Made by a program: the position numbers and the translations under genes. Below are positions 26,682 to 34,853 of a DNA stretch of 64,000 nucleotides, in pieces (the first letter of the stretch is position 1; every line of letters begins with the position of its first letter). The notes below the pieces were generated by a model. That model did no database searches. It was not told the DNA's origin and saw only the letters and a list, made by a program, of their open reading frames with translations. Source of the stretch: CAZTNW01 sp964614945 (lineage in GTDB: Bacteria > Caldisericota > JANLFM01); assembly GCA_964614945.1 (NCBI GenBank), contig CAZTNW010000004.1, positions 1 through 64,000 of the forward strand. The letters are read 5' to 3'.

Positions 26682-27716
26682 TTAAGTCTCCTCGACCTGA
26701 AGGGTTCTTTCTAAAATGCGGACGACGCAGCCCAATAAACGGATGGCTTTCCCATAATCCATCCGCATTGGCCCCAGGAGGCCGAGAGCCCCATAATTGG
26801 AGCGATGAAGCTGAAAAGGCATCGTAATCAGGCTCAGATCTTGCATTTCGCTTACCTCGTTTTCCCTGCCGATAAGCACTTGCAGACCTTGACTCATCAG
26901 GTGCCTCTCCAAAATTTCTTGCAGGAAGAAACGGCGATCCAGAGCCTCGATAATACCCCGGATTCGTGCCGCATTATGTAGGTCGGAAGAAAGCAGTATA
27001 TTTTCCGTTCCCTCCACGATCAGGCGCTCGCTTTGCTCAAAGAGGAAGGCATTGCGCACCAGGTTGTCCAGCTGTTCCAGCAGGGGAGTGAAGCGAAGGA
27101 GCTCCCCCTCTTTAAGCATTTTAAGCACCTGTAGGCTCTCCCAGGGGGTTTTGCAAGAGAAATGCTGCGAGAGACGATGGGAAAGATATTCCAGGTCCTC
27201 TTCTTTAGTATCGGATGGCAGCTCCATAAGCTCATCCTGAATTATATTCACGTTGGTGACGAGAATAATGAGGGCATGGTTGGCGGATACAGGTACAAAA
27301 TGGACGTGACGGAAGAATTGATGGGAAAGGTGGGGTGAAAGAGCTAGGGAAGTATAAGTTGAAATAGCAGCGATCAAGCGACAGGATTCAGCCAGAGCCT
27401 CCTTCAGGTTTTCGGAGTAACGGGAAAGGACCTGATAAATGTTCTCTTCCTCCTGAAGGGGAACGGAGGGAAGGGAGAGCAGGTAATCGACATAGAGCCT
27501 GTAACCCTTTTCCGTCGGCACACGCCCGGCGGAGGTATGGGGATGGGTTAGATACCCCATTTCCTCCAGCTCCGCCATCTCCGCGCGAACAGTGGCCGAG
27601 CTCATTTGCAATGCACGTCTGCGCAGTAGATTCTTGGAACCTACGGGCTGACCATGGAGGATGTACTCTTCTATTACATACTTTAAAATAGTCTTTCTTC
27701 TCTCGGTCAAATCCAT
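26682..27716 (-). CDS. hrcA: Heat-inducible transcription repressor HrcA
   Basis: 344 residues. A winged helix (RRKTILKYVIEEYILHGQPVGSKNLLRR ... SSATVRAEMAELEEMGYL) is followed by HTSAGRVPTEKGYRLYVDYLL, the HrcA signature, and a GAF-like domain. It represses chaperone genes through CIRCE. A CIRCE copy lies directly before its start and contains the AAGGTG ribosome binding site, so it should repress itself. Unlike the usual order, grpE, dnaK, dnaJ and prmA do not follow; rsmE comes next. Confidence 0.95.
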   Translation of the reverse strand: MDLTERRKTILKYVIEEYILHGQPVGSKNLLRRRALQMSSATVRAEMAELEEMGYLTHPHTSAGRVPTEKGYRLYVDYLLSLPSVPLQEEENIYQVLSRYSENLKEALAESCRLIAAISTYTSLALSPHLSHQFFRHVHFVPVSANHALIILVTNVNIIQDELMELPSDTKEEDLEYLSHRLSQHFSCKTPWESLQVLKMLKEGELLRFTPLLEQLDNLVRNAFLFEQSERLIVEGTENILLSSDLHNAARIRGIIEALDRRFFLQEILERHLMSQGLQVLIGRENEVSEMQDLSLITMPFQLHRSNYGALGLLGPMRMDYGKAIRLLGCVVRILERTLQVEET

Positions 27717-27719
27717 TTT

Positions 27720-27746
27720 TTAGCACCTTAGCACTTCGAGTGCTAA
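27720..27746 (-). promoter_or_regulatory. CIRCE operator upstream of hrcA
   Basis: On the plus strand it reads TTAGCACCT, nine bases, GAGTGCTAA, against consensus TTAGCACTC-N9-GAGTGCTAA. One arm is perfect and the other has two mismatches at the inner end. It ends three bases from the hrcA start codon. Confidence 0.85.
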
Positions 27747-27752
27747 TTTATT

Positions 27753-28892
27753 TTACAACAAACGCAGGAAAACCTCATTGGAGATGAGGAAGTACTCCTC
27801 TGGCAGCCGCCAACGCTCGCCCTCCTTCTTCAAGAGGCCGGATTCCTGGAGAGAGCACAAGCGTTTTTTAAATACGGGGAAAGATCTCCTATATTTTCTG
27901 ACCAGCTCCGACTCCTGGAATCCTTCGCTGGTGCGCAGATGCAGGATGGCCTCTTCCTCCAATGCTTTTAAGCCCTTCTTTTTTAAGGTTCGGGCAACAG
28001 GAAGCTCCTTTCTTTCCATGCGCTTGAGGTAGCGAGACAAATTCCGCAGATTCTGAACGCGCAATCCGTCGAGAAAAGAGACTGCACCCAATCCCAGCCC
28101 GAGATAATCCTGCCCGTGCCAGTAGCACTGGTTGTGCTGTGAACGCTTTCCCGGTCTGGCAAAATTCGAAATCTCATAGTGCTCGTATCCTTCTTCTTGT
28201 AAAAGCCGCGACGCTTTCTCGTAGATCTCGGCGGTCTCGTCTTCCGGCTGAGGGGAGATGATCCCTGCCTGAATCATCATCCCCAAACGAGTTTTTTTGC
28301 TCAGACTTAGGCAATATAGGGAGATGTGCTCGGGTCGGTGAGAAAGGAGGCGCTCGAGGCTGATCAGAAAATCTCCGCTCCTTTGCCCGGGAATGCCGAA
28401 GATCAAGTCGCAGTTGATATTTTCGAAGCCGGCACCGCGCCCCATTTTCAGTGCTCTCTCTCCTGTCTGAGAATTATGGATCCGGCCCAGCAGCTCGAGC
28501 TCTCGATCAAGAAAGGATTGAATTCCAAGGGAAAGACGATTGAAGCCGTAGCCCCTCAGGTCTTCCAACTTACTCTGGCTGACTGTCCCGGGGTTTGCCT
28601 CCAGTGTTATCTCGAGCGCATGAGGTGGCAGAGACCGTAGCAGGGTTCCCAGGTCCCTGCTCGGGAGGAGGCTGGGCGTGCCTCCGCCGAAATAGATAGT
28701 CTTCGCCTCCCTCGAGTTCATTAACGGACGATAGAGCTCAATTTCCCCCAGGAGACACTGAAGGTAGGATGCAATCGTTGTGCGGTCACCCTGGAACGAT
28801 AAAAAATCGCAGTAAGCGCACTTACTCAGGCAGAAAGGGATATGAACGTAGACGGCTAGGCCCTTACCCGGCAGATTCACTTTTTCCGTCAC
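27753..28892 (-). CDS. hemW: HemW-like radical SAM protein
   Basis: 379 residues from GTG 28892, which overlaps the lepA stop as GTGA. Upstream in-frame codons would extend it into lepA and read as non-protein sequence. AVYVHIPFCLSKCAYCDF has the CxxxCxxC cluster motif, YFGGGTPSLLP follows, and a C-terminal HemN_C domain is present. HemW is a heme chaperone related to coproporphyrinogen dehydrogenase; true HemN has an extra N-terminal Cys that is absent here. The lepA-hemW-hrcA order is standard in Firmicutes. Confidence 0.88.
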   Translation of the reverse strand: MTEKVNLPGKGLAVYVHIPFCLSKCAYCDFLSFQGDRTTIASYLQCLLGEIELYRPLMNSREAKTIYFGGGTPSLLPSRDLGTLLRSLPPHALEITLEANPGTVSQSKLEDLRGYGFNRLSLGIQSFLDRELELLGRIHNSQTGERALKMGRGAGFENINCDLIFGIPGQRSGDFLISLERLLSHRPEHISLYCLSLSKKTRLGMMIQAGIISPQPEDETAEIYEKASRLLQEEGYEHYEISNFARPGKRSQHNQCYWHGQDYLGLGLGAVSFLDGLRVQNLRNLSRYLKRMERKELPVARTLKKKGLKALEEEAILHLRTSEGFQESELVRKYRRSFPVFKKRLCSLQESGLLKKEGERWRLPEEYFLISNEVFLRLL

Positions 28893-30694
28893 TCTTGTTC
28901 GTTGTCGATCTTCAACATGCTGAAAAAAGCTTCCTGGGGGATTTCCACGTTGCCCATTTGTTTCAAGCGTTTTTTCCCGGCCTTCTGCTTTTCCAGAAGT
29001 TTCATCTTGCGGGTTACATCTCCCCCGTAACACTTTGCCAGGACATTCTTGCGCAGCGGTTTTACCGTCTCGCGGGCAACCACTCGACCGCCGATCCCTG
29101 CCTGAATCGACACCTCGAATAGTTGACGCGGAATGTTCCTGCGAAGACGGTTCACTGCCTTTCGTGCATGCTCGTAGGCTCTTTCCTTGGGTAGGATGTA
29201 ACAGAGAGCGTCGACGGCCTTACCGTTTACAAGGATCTCCAGTTTGACGAGGTCCGCGGGACGATACTCCAAGAATTCGTAATCGAAGGAAGCGTACCCT
29301 CGGGAGAAGCTCTTCAGTTGGTCGTAAAAATCAAGCAGAATCTCGGCCAGGGGGAGTTCATAAGTGAGTATGAACCGGTTGCCCTCCACATATTCCATGT
29401 CCTTGAAAGCCCCCCTTTTTCTCTGAGCCAGCTCCATCATCGCTCCCACAAATTCCTGCGGCACGACAATGATCGCCCTGACGTAGGGCTCTTCCACCCG
29501 TTCAACCTGGTCCTCCGGGGGGAGTCTGGCCGGGTTGTCTATCTCTAATACCTCGCCCCGGCGCGGATAAACCCGGTAGACGACCGAGGGAGCTGTGGCC
29601 ACGAGTTCCTGTCCGTACTCTCTTTCTAGCCTCTCCTGTGCGATCTCAAGATGGAGGAGGCCTAAAAAACCGCAGCGGAAACCAAAACCCAGCGCCGGTG
29701 AGGTTTCCGGTTCATAGACCAGCGAAGCGTCGTTCAACGCGAGTTTCTGCAGAGCCTCCCTGAGAGTGGGAAAATCCTCGTTACGCGAGGGATATATTCC
29801 ACAAAAAACCATCGGCTTGACGTGACGGAATCCCGGCAGGGGAGTTTGAGCCGGCCGTTCTGCTGAAGTCACCGTGTCCCCTACTTTTGTCTGGGAGAGG
29901 CTCTTGATATTGGCAGCAATGTATCCCACATCTCCGGCTGATAACCCTTCCTGAGGTACCAGGCCCAGGCGGAAATATCCCACCTCCATCAATTCGAATT
30001 CCTGGTCGGTGGACATTAACCTGATTTTCTGTCCCACCCGCATCGAGCCATCCACCACCCTCAAGTAAGCGATCACGCCCTTGTAGGGGTCATAATAGGA
30101 GTCGAAGATCAGGGCGCGGAGAGGGGCGATGGGGTCACCCTTCGGCGGATGGATCTTGTTTACGATCGCCTCCATCACTTCCTCGCTCCCCCAGCCCTCC
30201 TTGGCTGAGACACAGATCGCCTCGTTCCCATCGAGCAACAGGGTTTCCTCGATCTCTTTCCTCGTGCGGTCAGGATCGGCGCTCGGAAGGTCGATCTTAT
30301 TGATTACCGGGACCATATCCAGCTTTAGATCCATGGCCAGAAAGGCGTTGGCCAGGGTCTGGGCCTCGACTCCCTGTGTTGCATCCACTACGAGTAAAGC
30401 ACCGTCGCAGGCAGCCAGGGCGCGGGATACCTCGTAGGTGAAATCGACATGGCCGGGCGTGTCGATCAGGTTCAGGCTATAGAGCTGGCCATCCCTGGCG
30501 CGATACTCCAGGCGTACAGGATGGGCCTTGATAGTTATGCCTCGCTCTCGTTCAAGCTCCATCTGGTCGAGGACCTGTTCCTGCAGATTGCGCTCGGTCA
30601 TCAAACCCGCAGCCTCTAACAGGCGATCGGCCAGAGTGGATTTTCCATGGTCAATGTGGGCAATAATGCAGAAGTTCCTGATTCGATCTTGCAT
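28889..30694 (-). CDS. lepA: Elongation factor 4 (LepA)
   Basis: 601 residues. G1 is AHIDHGKSTLADRLLEAAG, G3 DTPGHVDF, G4 NKIDLP. EF-G-like domains follow, then the unique LepA C-terminal domain (GGDVTRKMKLLEKQKAGKKRLK). It is a ribosome-associated GTPase. The ATG at 30694 has no ribosome binding site, and TATACT ends six bases before it, suggesting a leaderless transcript. Confidence 0.95.
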   Translation of the reverse strand: MQDRIRNFCIIAHIDHGKSTLADRLLEAAGLMTERNLQEQVLDQMELERERGITIKAHPVRLEYRARDGQLYSLNLIDTPGHVDFTYEVSRALAACDGALLVVDATQGVEAQTLANAFLAMDLKLDMVPVINKIDLPSADPDRTRKEIEETLLLDGNEAICVSAKEGWGSEEVMEAIVNKIHPPKGDPIAPLRALIFDSYYDPYKGVIAYLRVVDGSMRVGQKIRLMSTDQEFELMEVGYFRLGLVPQEGLSAGDVGYIAANIKSLSQTKVGDTVTSAERPAQTPLPGFRHVKPMVFCGIYPSRNEDFPTLREALQKLALNDASLVYEPETSPALGFGFRCGFLGLLHLEIAQERLEREYGQELVATAPSVVYRVYPRRGEVLEIDNPARLPPEDQVERVEEPYVRAIIVVPQEFVGAMMELAQRKRGAFKDMEYVEGNRFILTYELPLAEILLDFYDQLKSFSRGYASFDYEFLEYRPADLVKLEILVNGKAVDALCYILPKERAYEHARKAVNRLRRNIPRQLFEVSIQAGIGGRVVARETVKPLRKNVLAKCYGGDVTRKMKLLEKQKAGKKRLKQMGNVEIPQEAFFSMLKIDNEQE

Positions 30695-30700
30695 TAGATT

Positions 30701-30727
30701 AGTATATCAGGGAGCCCTGTGTTACAA
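30701..30727 (-). promoter_or_regulatory. Candidate leaderless promoter of lepA
   Basis: Minus strand TTGTAA (30727-30722), 15-bp spacer, TATACT (30706-30701). The expected start coincides with the lepA ATG. The same bases read on the plus strand give TACAAT (30723-30728), a possible -10 for rpsT, so divergent promoters may overlap. The short spacer lowers confidence. Confidence 0.4.
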
Positions 30728-30761
30728 TAAGTGTTCAAATTGTTCCAAAGGAGAAGAGACG

Positions 30762-31013
30762 TTGCCGAGATCGAAATCCGCTTTAAAGAGAGAGGCGTTA
30801 AGCAAGAGAAGGAGCGAGAGAAACCAGGCGCTTAAAAGCGCCTTGAAATCTGCGATCAAAAAGACCGAAAGAGCCCTGCTGGCTGAGCCGGGTGAGAATA
30901 AGGATCTCGTTAAAGCCACAACCAGAATGATCGACAGGATGGCGAGCAAAGGGGTCATACACAAAAACCAGGCCGCCAGGCGCAAGTCCCGTCTGGTTAA
31001 GAAGCGGTCTTAA
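30762..31013 (+). CDS. rpsT: 30S ribosomal protein S20
   Basis: 83 residues from TTG 30762, preceded by AAAGGAGA. PRSKSALKREALSKRRSERNQALKS and the C-terminal IHKNQAARRKSRLVKK are typical S20. It lies between divergent lepA and convergent holA, whose 3' end it overlaps by 17 bases; this is the conserved lepA-rpsT-holA neighbourhood. Confidence 0.95.
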   Translation: MPRSKSALKREALSKRRSERNQALKSALKSAIKKTERALLAEPGENKDLVKATTRMIDRMASKGVIHKNQAARRKSRLVKKRS

Positions 31014-31992
31014 ATTCGAGTATCAGCCTCTCGAAAAGCAAGGAGGGATTTTCGCCACCTTGCTTTATTTTTTTGTCGATCAGAGAAATTTTTTCCATCG
31101 CCCTCAAGGCCGCCAGCTGCGAAAAGCGGGCTCCTTTCGCCAGGCATTTTTTGACGACGAAGGGGTGCTCGGATAACTTCTGGGCGAGGCGGTAATAATC
31201 CAGGCGTTTAACCCCCCTCAGCCCCCCAATATAGAAGAGGATGCGGAATTGGCGAAAAAGCAGATATATTAACCTTCCTGTCATCTCGCGTTCCCTGAGG
31301 ATAGGGCAGAGGAGACTGAGGGCGCAGGAGTACTGGCCGGAGACGATCGCATCCACTAGCTCAAAGACGACCGCTTCGTCCGCGGGATAGATTACCGCAC
31401 GCACCATCTCCGGGGTGACCAGATCCTTTCCACCGGCGAAAAGTGATATTTTCTCAATCTCGGCGATCAAGGCTTCCAGTGAACGGTCTGTTAGGGAGAG
31501 AAGGTTCTCCACTGCCTGAGGAAGGGGCTTTTTTTCGCGAGAGGCAAATGAACGATTTATGAAACTCCGCAACTGTTTTTCGTCGAGCACAGGTTCTTTA
31601 ACAAAGGCTCCCTCCCTCGTTTCCAGTTCCCTGAACTCAATATCCGTGTCGTGCTCGTATTCCACGAGCACGATCTCCCCGGGATTATCGAGCAGCAACG
31701 ACGAGAGAAATTGTTGGCGCATGGCGGCCTTTAGCTTTTGTAGGTTCTTGATGAAATAAAGGCGGCGTGCGGCAAAGAGCCCCAGCGTGGCCTCCTCTTC
31801 AAAAAAATAGCTCAGGGGATCCTCCTCCAGATCGATTACCCTCAAGCTTCCCTCGTCGCCTAAGAAATTTTCCTTTAAAGTCTCAACGAGCTTTTGCTTG
31901 AGAAAGAAAGTGGAACCGATAAGGACATAGAGCGGGAAAAACTTCTTTTCCTCGCTCGCCTTGAGGGCCTCTAAATAGTCGATTGTTTTCAT
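30997..31992 (-). CDS. holA: DNA polymerase III delta subunit
   Basis: 331 residues. FPLYVLIGSTFFLKQKLVETL replaces a Walker A, as in the delta subunit. Domain III contains FELVDAIVSGQYSCALSLL. It opens the beta clamp in the clamp loader. It follows comEC with a four-base overlap, the usual comEC-holA-rpsT arrangement. Confidence 0.9.
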   Translation of the reverse strand: MKTIDYLEALKASEEKKFFPLYVLIGSTFFLKQKLVETLKENFLGDEGSLRVIDLEEDPLSYFFEEEATLGLFAARRLYFIKNLQKLKAAMRQQFLSSLLLDNPGEIVLVEYEHDTDIEFRELETREGAFVKEPVLDEKQLRSFINRSFASREKKPLPQAVENLLSLTDRSLEALIAEIEKISLFAGGKDLVTPEMVRAVIYPADEAVVFELVDAIVSGQYSCALSLLCPILREREMTGRLIYLLFRQFRILFYIGGLRGVKRLDYYRLAQKLSEHPFVVKKCLAKGARFSQLAALRAMEKISLIDKKIKQGGENPSLLFERLILEFKTAS

Positions 31993-34265
31993 CTCTTCGT
32001 CTCTATTGTAAGGTTTTGGCCATCGCTTTGCAGGATTATCGTTCCCGCCTCAGAAGTGAGGAGGGTGCTTATAGCATGAGATTTAAGGAGCTCCAGGGTC
32101 CAGGGGGAGGAGTGCCCATATGCATTGTCCTCTCCTACGGAAATTACGGCCAGACGGGGAGAGAGTTCGCGCAGGAAGGGCTCGTCTAATGAGGTGGAGC
32201 TGCCGTGATGAGGGACCTTGAGGACGGTGGAAGTGATATCCTCATGACTCTGCAAAATATACCCCCGGGCATCGCCCTCGATATCACCCGACAGGAAGAA
32301 ACTGGTCCAGCCAAACCGAACGCGGGCGACGAGGGAACTGTTGTTGATGCTCCAATCCTCGGGCAATGGAGTAGGGGGAGAGAGAAATTCGAATTCCAGT
32401 GTCCCACACTGTAGTCGCCCACCGTCCGCCATCCTTACTAAATGGATCTTCTTTTCCCTCAGTTCGACCTCGAACCTGTCCAGCTCCTCAGTCTGAATCC
32501 CTGCTGCTACAATCGCCAGGCGGACCGGAAATTGGTCCAGGATAGGGAATAATCCTCTCAGATGGTCGCTGTGCGGATGGCTGAGGAGCAGTATATCCAA
32601 TTCCTGAGTTCCCAAGGCCTCCAGGTATCTTCGGCAAGCCGAGGAGCCCCCTCCATCAATGAGAACTTCTGCTCCTTCCGGAGTGCGAAAGAGAATGGCA
32701 TCTCCCTGGCCGACGTCGATAAAGTGGACCTCCAAGCGCGCAGGGGGAAAAAGAATGGGGAAGAATCCCACCCAGCCTATGAAAATGACGGAGAGGAAGA
32801 CCAACCCCCTGACCGCCCAGGCTCTCCATCTGGGCTGACGATATATTAGAGCCACGAACAGGGAGAAGAGCAAAATCCCCCAGTAAACGCCCTCGAGCCA
32901 GGGAGGCGGGTGAGGGATCACCCAATGAGAAAGTGGAATCTGGGATAATCCTCGGGCGATTTGATCCAGGAGCCAGGTTACTTTGGCGAGGAGAGAGAGC
33001 AAAAAACCGCCCACCTGGGGAGCGAGGAGAAGTAGCCCGATTGCGAAAAGACCGGCGGGTAGTAGAAACGAGATAAAGGGTAGGATCAGGAGATTCGCAA
33101 GGGGTGAAATCAGCGAAAGCAGATGGAAAGAGGAGGCTAGAAGGGGTAGAATGCCGATTTGAGCCACAGTAGTACTGAAGAAGGTCGTCTTGATCCAGAA
33201 GGAAATCTTCCGTGGAACCGAGGCTTTGACTTCCGGCATGAAGGCGAAAAGGCAGACTGTAGCCATAAAAGAAAGCTGAAAATCCAGAGAGAAGAGGGCG
33301 AGGGGATCCCATAGCGAGACCATTAAGCAGGCAAAGGAGATAGTTGTTAGAAAATCCTGTTGACGGCGGGATAAACTTGCAAGTATCCCGGTTAAGGCCA
33401 TCAGGCTGGCCCGGGTGATGGACGGCACGAAGCCGCATAGAGCCGAGTAGAATAGGATCAAGGGGATGGAGAAAACGAGGATGACGGAGCGTGGGAGGTG
33501 CAACAGCCTGCCAACTGTAAAAAGGAATGCCACGAGGAGCGCTACGTTTATCCCCGAGGCTGCGAGAATGTGGGCGGTTCCTGTTTCGCGGTAAGGCCTT
33601 GTTTCTTCGGCACTCATCCCCGCTGTCCTACCGAAGATTATCCCGGTAAGCACTTTACCTGCAGCCTGGGCAACGCCATCGGATAGTCCATCTTTCCATA
33701 GCCTCCAGGCCTCGCCCAGAGGGGAAAGAGAGCCCCCCAGCCTGGTCAGCTCTTCCCCCTTCAGCGTCCAGAAACACCCCTTCTTCCTCAGATAGAGTGC
33801 AAAGTGTCTCTCCGGCCTCTCCATCTTGCCCTCTACCCGGATAAGATCGCCAAAAACAGGTAATTGAGTTCGCCAGAGCTCTACCCAGACCCTTTCCTCC
33901 TTCTCCTCGAGCCCCACCCCGGAGTCCTGGGCGAGCTGCCTGAGGAAGAAAGTGACTCGACCGTCCTCTATTTCGGGTTGAGTCTCAACTTCACCGATAA
34001 GGGTGACGCTACCTTCGCTCCCCTGCATTCCCGTTTCATGACTGGCGATTGAGGTCAGAAAAAATCCGAGGGGCAGAGCGAGGGAGAGGAGAAGAAAAAG
34101 CCAGGACAGGCGAAATTTGCGCACGAGCCAACAAGTCAAAAGAAGGAAAAAGAGGAAGAGAGCTATTGGAGGCAATGGCTGCGGCGGGAGGTAAAAGCCC
34201 GCCACCTGCCCCCCTAAGAAAAGGATGGTCCAGAGGAATAGGGGACGGCCTAATAATGCGTTCAC
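31989..34265 (-). CDS. comEC: ComEC/Rec2 family DNA uptake channel protein
   Basis: 758 residues. Two N-terminal membrane segments and a DUF4131/OB region (about 70-180) precede the Competence domain with ILAASGINVALLVAFLF and many membrane helices (about 220-480). A C-terminal metallo-beta-lactamase domain has FIDVGQGDAILFRTP and LLSHPHSDHLRGL. It transports single-stranded DNA across the membrane. Together with comEA upstream and pilus ATPase genes at the right end of the window, it suggests competence. Confidence 0.92.
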   Translation of the reverse strand: MNALLGRPLFLWTILFLGGQVAGFYLPPQPLPPIALFLFFLLLTCWLVRKFRLSWLFLLLSLALPLGFFLTSIASHETGMQGSEGSVTLIGEVETQPEIEDGRVTFFLRQLAQDSGVGLEEKEERVWVELWRTQLPVFGDLIRVEGKMERPERHFALYLRKKGCFWTLKGEELTRLGGSLSPLGEAWRLWKDGLSDGVAQAAGKVLTGIIFGRTAGMSAEETRPYRETGTAHILAASGINVALLVAFLFTVGRLLHLPRSVILVFSIPLILFYSALCGFVPSITRASLMALTGILASLSRRQQDFLTTISFACLMVSLWDPLALFSLDFQLSFMATVCLFAFMPEVKASVPRKISFWIKTTFFSTTVAQIGILPLLASSFHLLSLISPLANLLILPFISFLLPAGLFAIGLLLLAPQVGGFLLSLLAKVTWLLDQIARGLSQIPLSHWVIPHPPPWLEGVYWGILLFSLFVALIYRQPRWRAWAVRGLVFLSVIFIGWVGFFPILFPPARLEVHFIDVGQGDAILFRTPEGAEVLIDGGGSSACRRYLEALGTQELDILLLSHPHSDHLRGLFPILDQFPVRLAIVAAGIQTEELDRFEVELREKKIHLVRMADGGRLQCGTLEFEFLSPPTPLPEDWSINNSSLVARVRFGWTSFFLSGDIEGDARGYILQSHEDITSTVLKVPHHGSSTSLDEPFLRELSPRLAVISVGEDNAYGHSSPWTLELLKSHAISTLLTSEAGTIILQSDGQNLTIETKR

Positions 34266-34820
34266 TCAGTGATCTACGGTGATGAGGTCTTTAATTGCTT
34301 CGTATTTCTTAGCTCCGATGCCGGAAACGTCCTTAATCTCCTCCACTCTTTTGAATCCCCCGCGTTTCTCCCGTAAATCAATGATCCTTTGGGCGAGGAC
34401 CTCTCCAATTCCCGGGAGAGTCTCCAGAAGATCCTTGGGAGCAGTATTGATGTTAATTTTTCCTTCTGTGGGGGGAATGGCTGCGGCGGAGGAAGGGATA
34501 GAGTCCGAGGTCTTCTCACTCCCGTTCTTTTTTGCTGGCACGGTTATTTTTTCCCCATCCTCGAGCAGGCGAGCAAGGTTCAGGGAGTCTACATCGGCAG
34601 CGCTCGTCGCCCCACCAGCCACGCGGAGAGCGTCAGCGACTCTCGAGCCCCGGGGGAGCCTGTAAAGCCCTGGAAGATGCACCTCTCCTGCGATATGCAC
34701 AGCTACCTCCAGAGATTCCGGGGAAGGCGTGTTCTCCACAATAATTGCGGGAGAGCTATGGCAGCTGCACAGACAGGAAGAGATAAGAAGAAAAACAAAA
34801 ACTATAAATCCCCTTCGCAT
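34266..34820 (-). CDS. comEA: ComEA-like DNA-binding competence protein
   Basis: 184 residues from ATG 34820, preceded by GGGGTGAGGT. An N-terminal hydrophobic segment ends in Cys-rich LCSC, compatible with a lipoprotein signal or an anchor. A SLBB domain follows (VAVHIAGEVHLPGLYRLPRGSRV). A C-terminal tandem helix-hairpin-helix domain (ININTAPKDLLETLPGIGE, RVEEIKDVSGIGAKKYEAIKD) binds double-stranded DNA. It is directly followed by comEC. Confidence 0.92.
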   Translation of the reverse strand: MRRGFIVFVFLLISSCLCSCHSSPAIIVENTPSPESLEVAVHIAGEVHLPGLYRLPRGSRVADALRVAGGATSAADVDSLNLARLLEDGEKITVPAKKNGSEKTSDSIPSSAAAIPPTEGKININTAPKDLLETLPGIGEVLAQRIIDLREKRGGFKRVEEIKDVSGIGAKKYEAIKDLITVDH

Positions 34821-34853
34821 GACCTCACCCCAATCCACAGTAGTAATGGAAAT

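Noticed and set aside
28893..29033. N-terminal extension of hemW into lepA
   Set aside because: The extension reads as low-quality sequence inside lepA, and GTG 28892 makes a standard GTGA overlap followed by the normal HemW N-terminus.
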